From Trichococcus pasteurii (lineage in GTDB: Bacteria; Bacillota; Bacilli; Lactobacillales; Aerococcaceae): a DNA stretch of 64,000 nucleotides. Positions 63,950 to 64,000 of the stretch are shown one piece after another; the stretch's first letter is position 1; every line of letters starts with the position of its first letter. Location: assembly GCF_900112935.1 (NCBI RefSeq), contig NZ_FONM01000014.1, positions 1 through 64,000 on the forward strand, given 5' to 3'. The notes under the pieces are model-generated. The model saw nothing but the letters and a program-made list of their open reading frames with translations, made no database searches and was not told the DNA's origin. Position numbers and translations under genes: made by a program.

Positions 63950-64000
63950 AGAAGAGCCAGATATAATGAAAAATAGATCCGTTGGTACTAGTAAATCTGT

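Noticed and set aside
63967-64000. Start of another gene at the right edge (ATG AAA AAT AGA ...)
   Set aside because: Only 11 codons are visible and the upstream RBS is poor.

Overview
The window looks like the chromosome of a low-GC Gram-positive of the order Lactobacillales. A Carnobacteriaceae member (Carnobacterium/Trichococcus-like) would fit, but this is inferred from gene content only. The signs are YabA, RicT, the DarA c-di-AMP receptor, mannose-class PTS genes and the Bacillus-type dnaX-to-rsmI gene order. The first 26 kb is conserved core sequence. From about 27 kb to the right edge the DNA is AT-richer, full of duplications, gene remnants, recombinases, toxin-antitoxin modules and two TnpB-bearing elements, so it reads as an accessory region.

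Layout. 1-0.25 kb: two strong minus-strand promoters of the rRNA-operon type, pointing out of the window. 0.25-5.2 kb (+): HAD phosphatase, proline synthesis (proB, proA), a DadA-like FAD oxidoreductase and mscL. 5.3-13.1 kb: a minus-strand catabolic operon (2-hydroxyacid dehydrogenase, GldA-like dehydrogenase, mannose-class EIIC, EIID, EIIB, an M28-like membrane protein, EIIA), divergent from an RpiR regulator coupled to a HAD phosphatase. One 15-bp inverted repeat overlaps both -35 boxes and a near-perfect cre site lies just downstream. 13.4-25.8 kb (-): YdcF, rsmI, GIY-YIG protein, trmN6, yabA, ricT, holB, darA, tmk, then a MarR/ABC exporter pair, then yaaL, recR, ybaB and dnaX.

26-33 kb: a VOC dioxygenase with a tnpB-only IS200/IS605 element against its stop codon, a MazEF module, an RpiR regulator and two tandem 6-phospho-beta-glucosidases sharing a leader repeat. 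33-44 kb: two serine resolvases, secreted proteins beside small membrane proteins, GNAT acetyltransferases, a small-regulator pair, lipoprotein and membrane-protein remnants and an ABC transporter. 44-55 kb: a second MazEF copy, an archaeal-type triose-phosphate-isomerase-like gene with a deleted duplicate at 52 kb, a Fur-controlled FTR1 permease, an orphan DinJ antitoxin, msrA-metQ, a DMT transporter with a frameshifted duplicate, a degenerate M24 protein, a thioredoxin-like accessory protein and map. 55-64 kb: a run of small membrane proteins, a complete tnpA-tnpB element that splits a lipoprotein gene, an ArsD-like protein, a DNA-binding regulator, and a cluster of a secreted protein with small membrane or Cys-rich ORFs.

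The most notable points are: the IS200/IS605 element whose ends can be fixed by comparison with a paralogue, giving a predicted TnpB target motif (TTAC) and guide; its TnpB lacks the usual zinc-ribbon cysteines; an M28-fold pseudoenzyme sits inside a PTS operon; and secreted/small-membrane protein gene pairs recur, with decayed copies. No CRISPR array or tRNA gene was seen.
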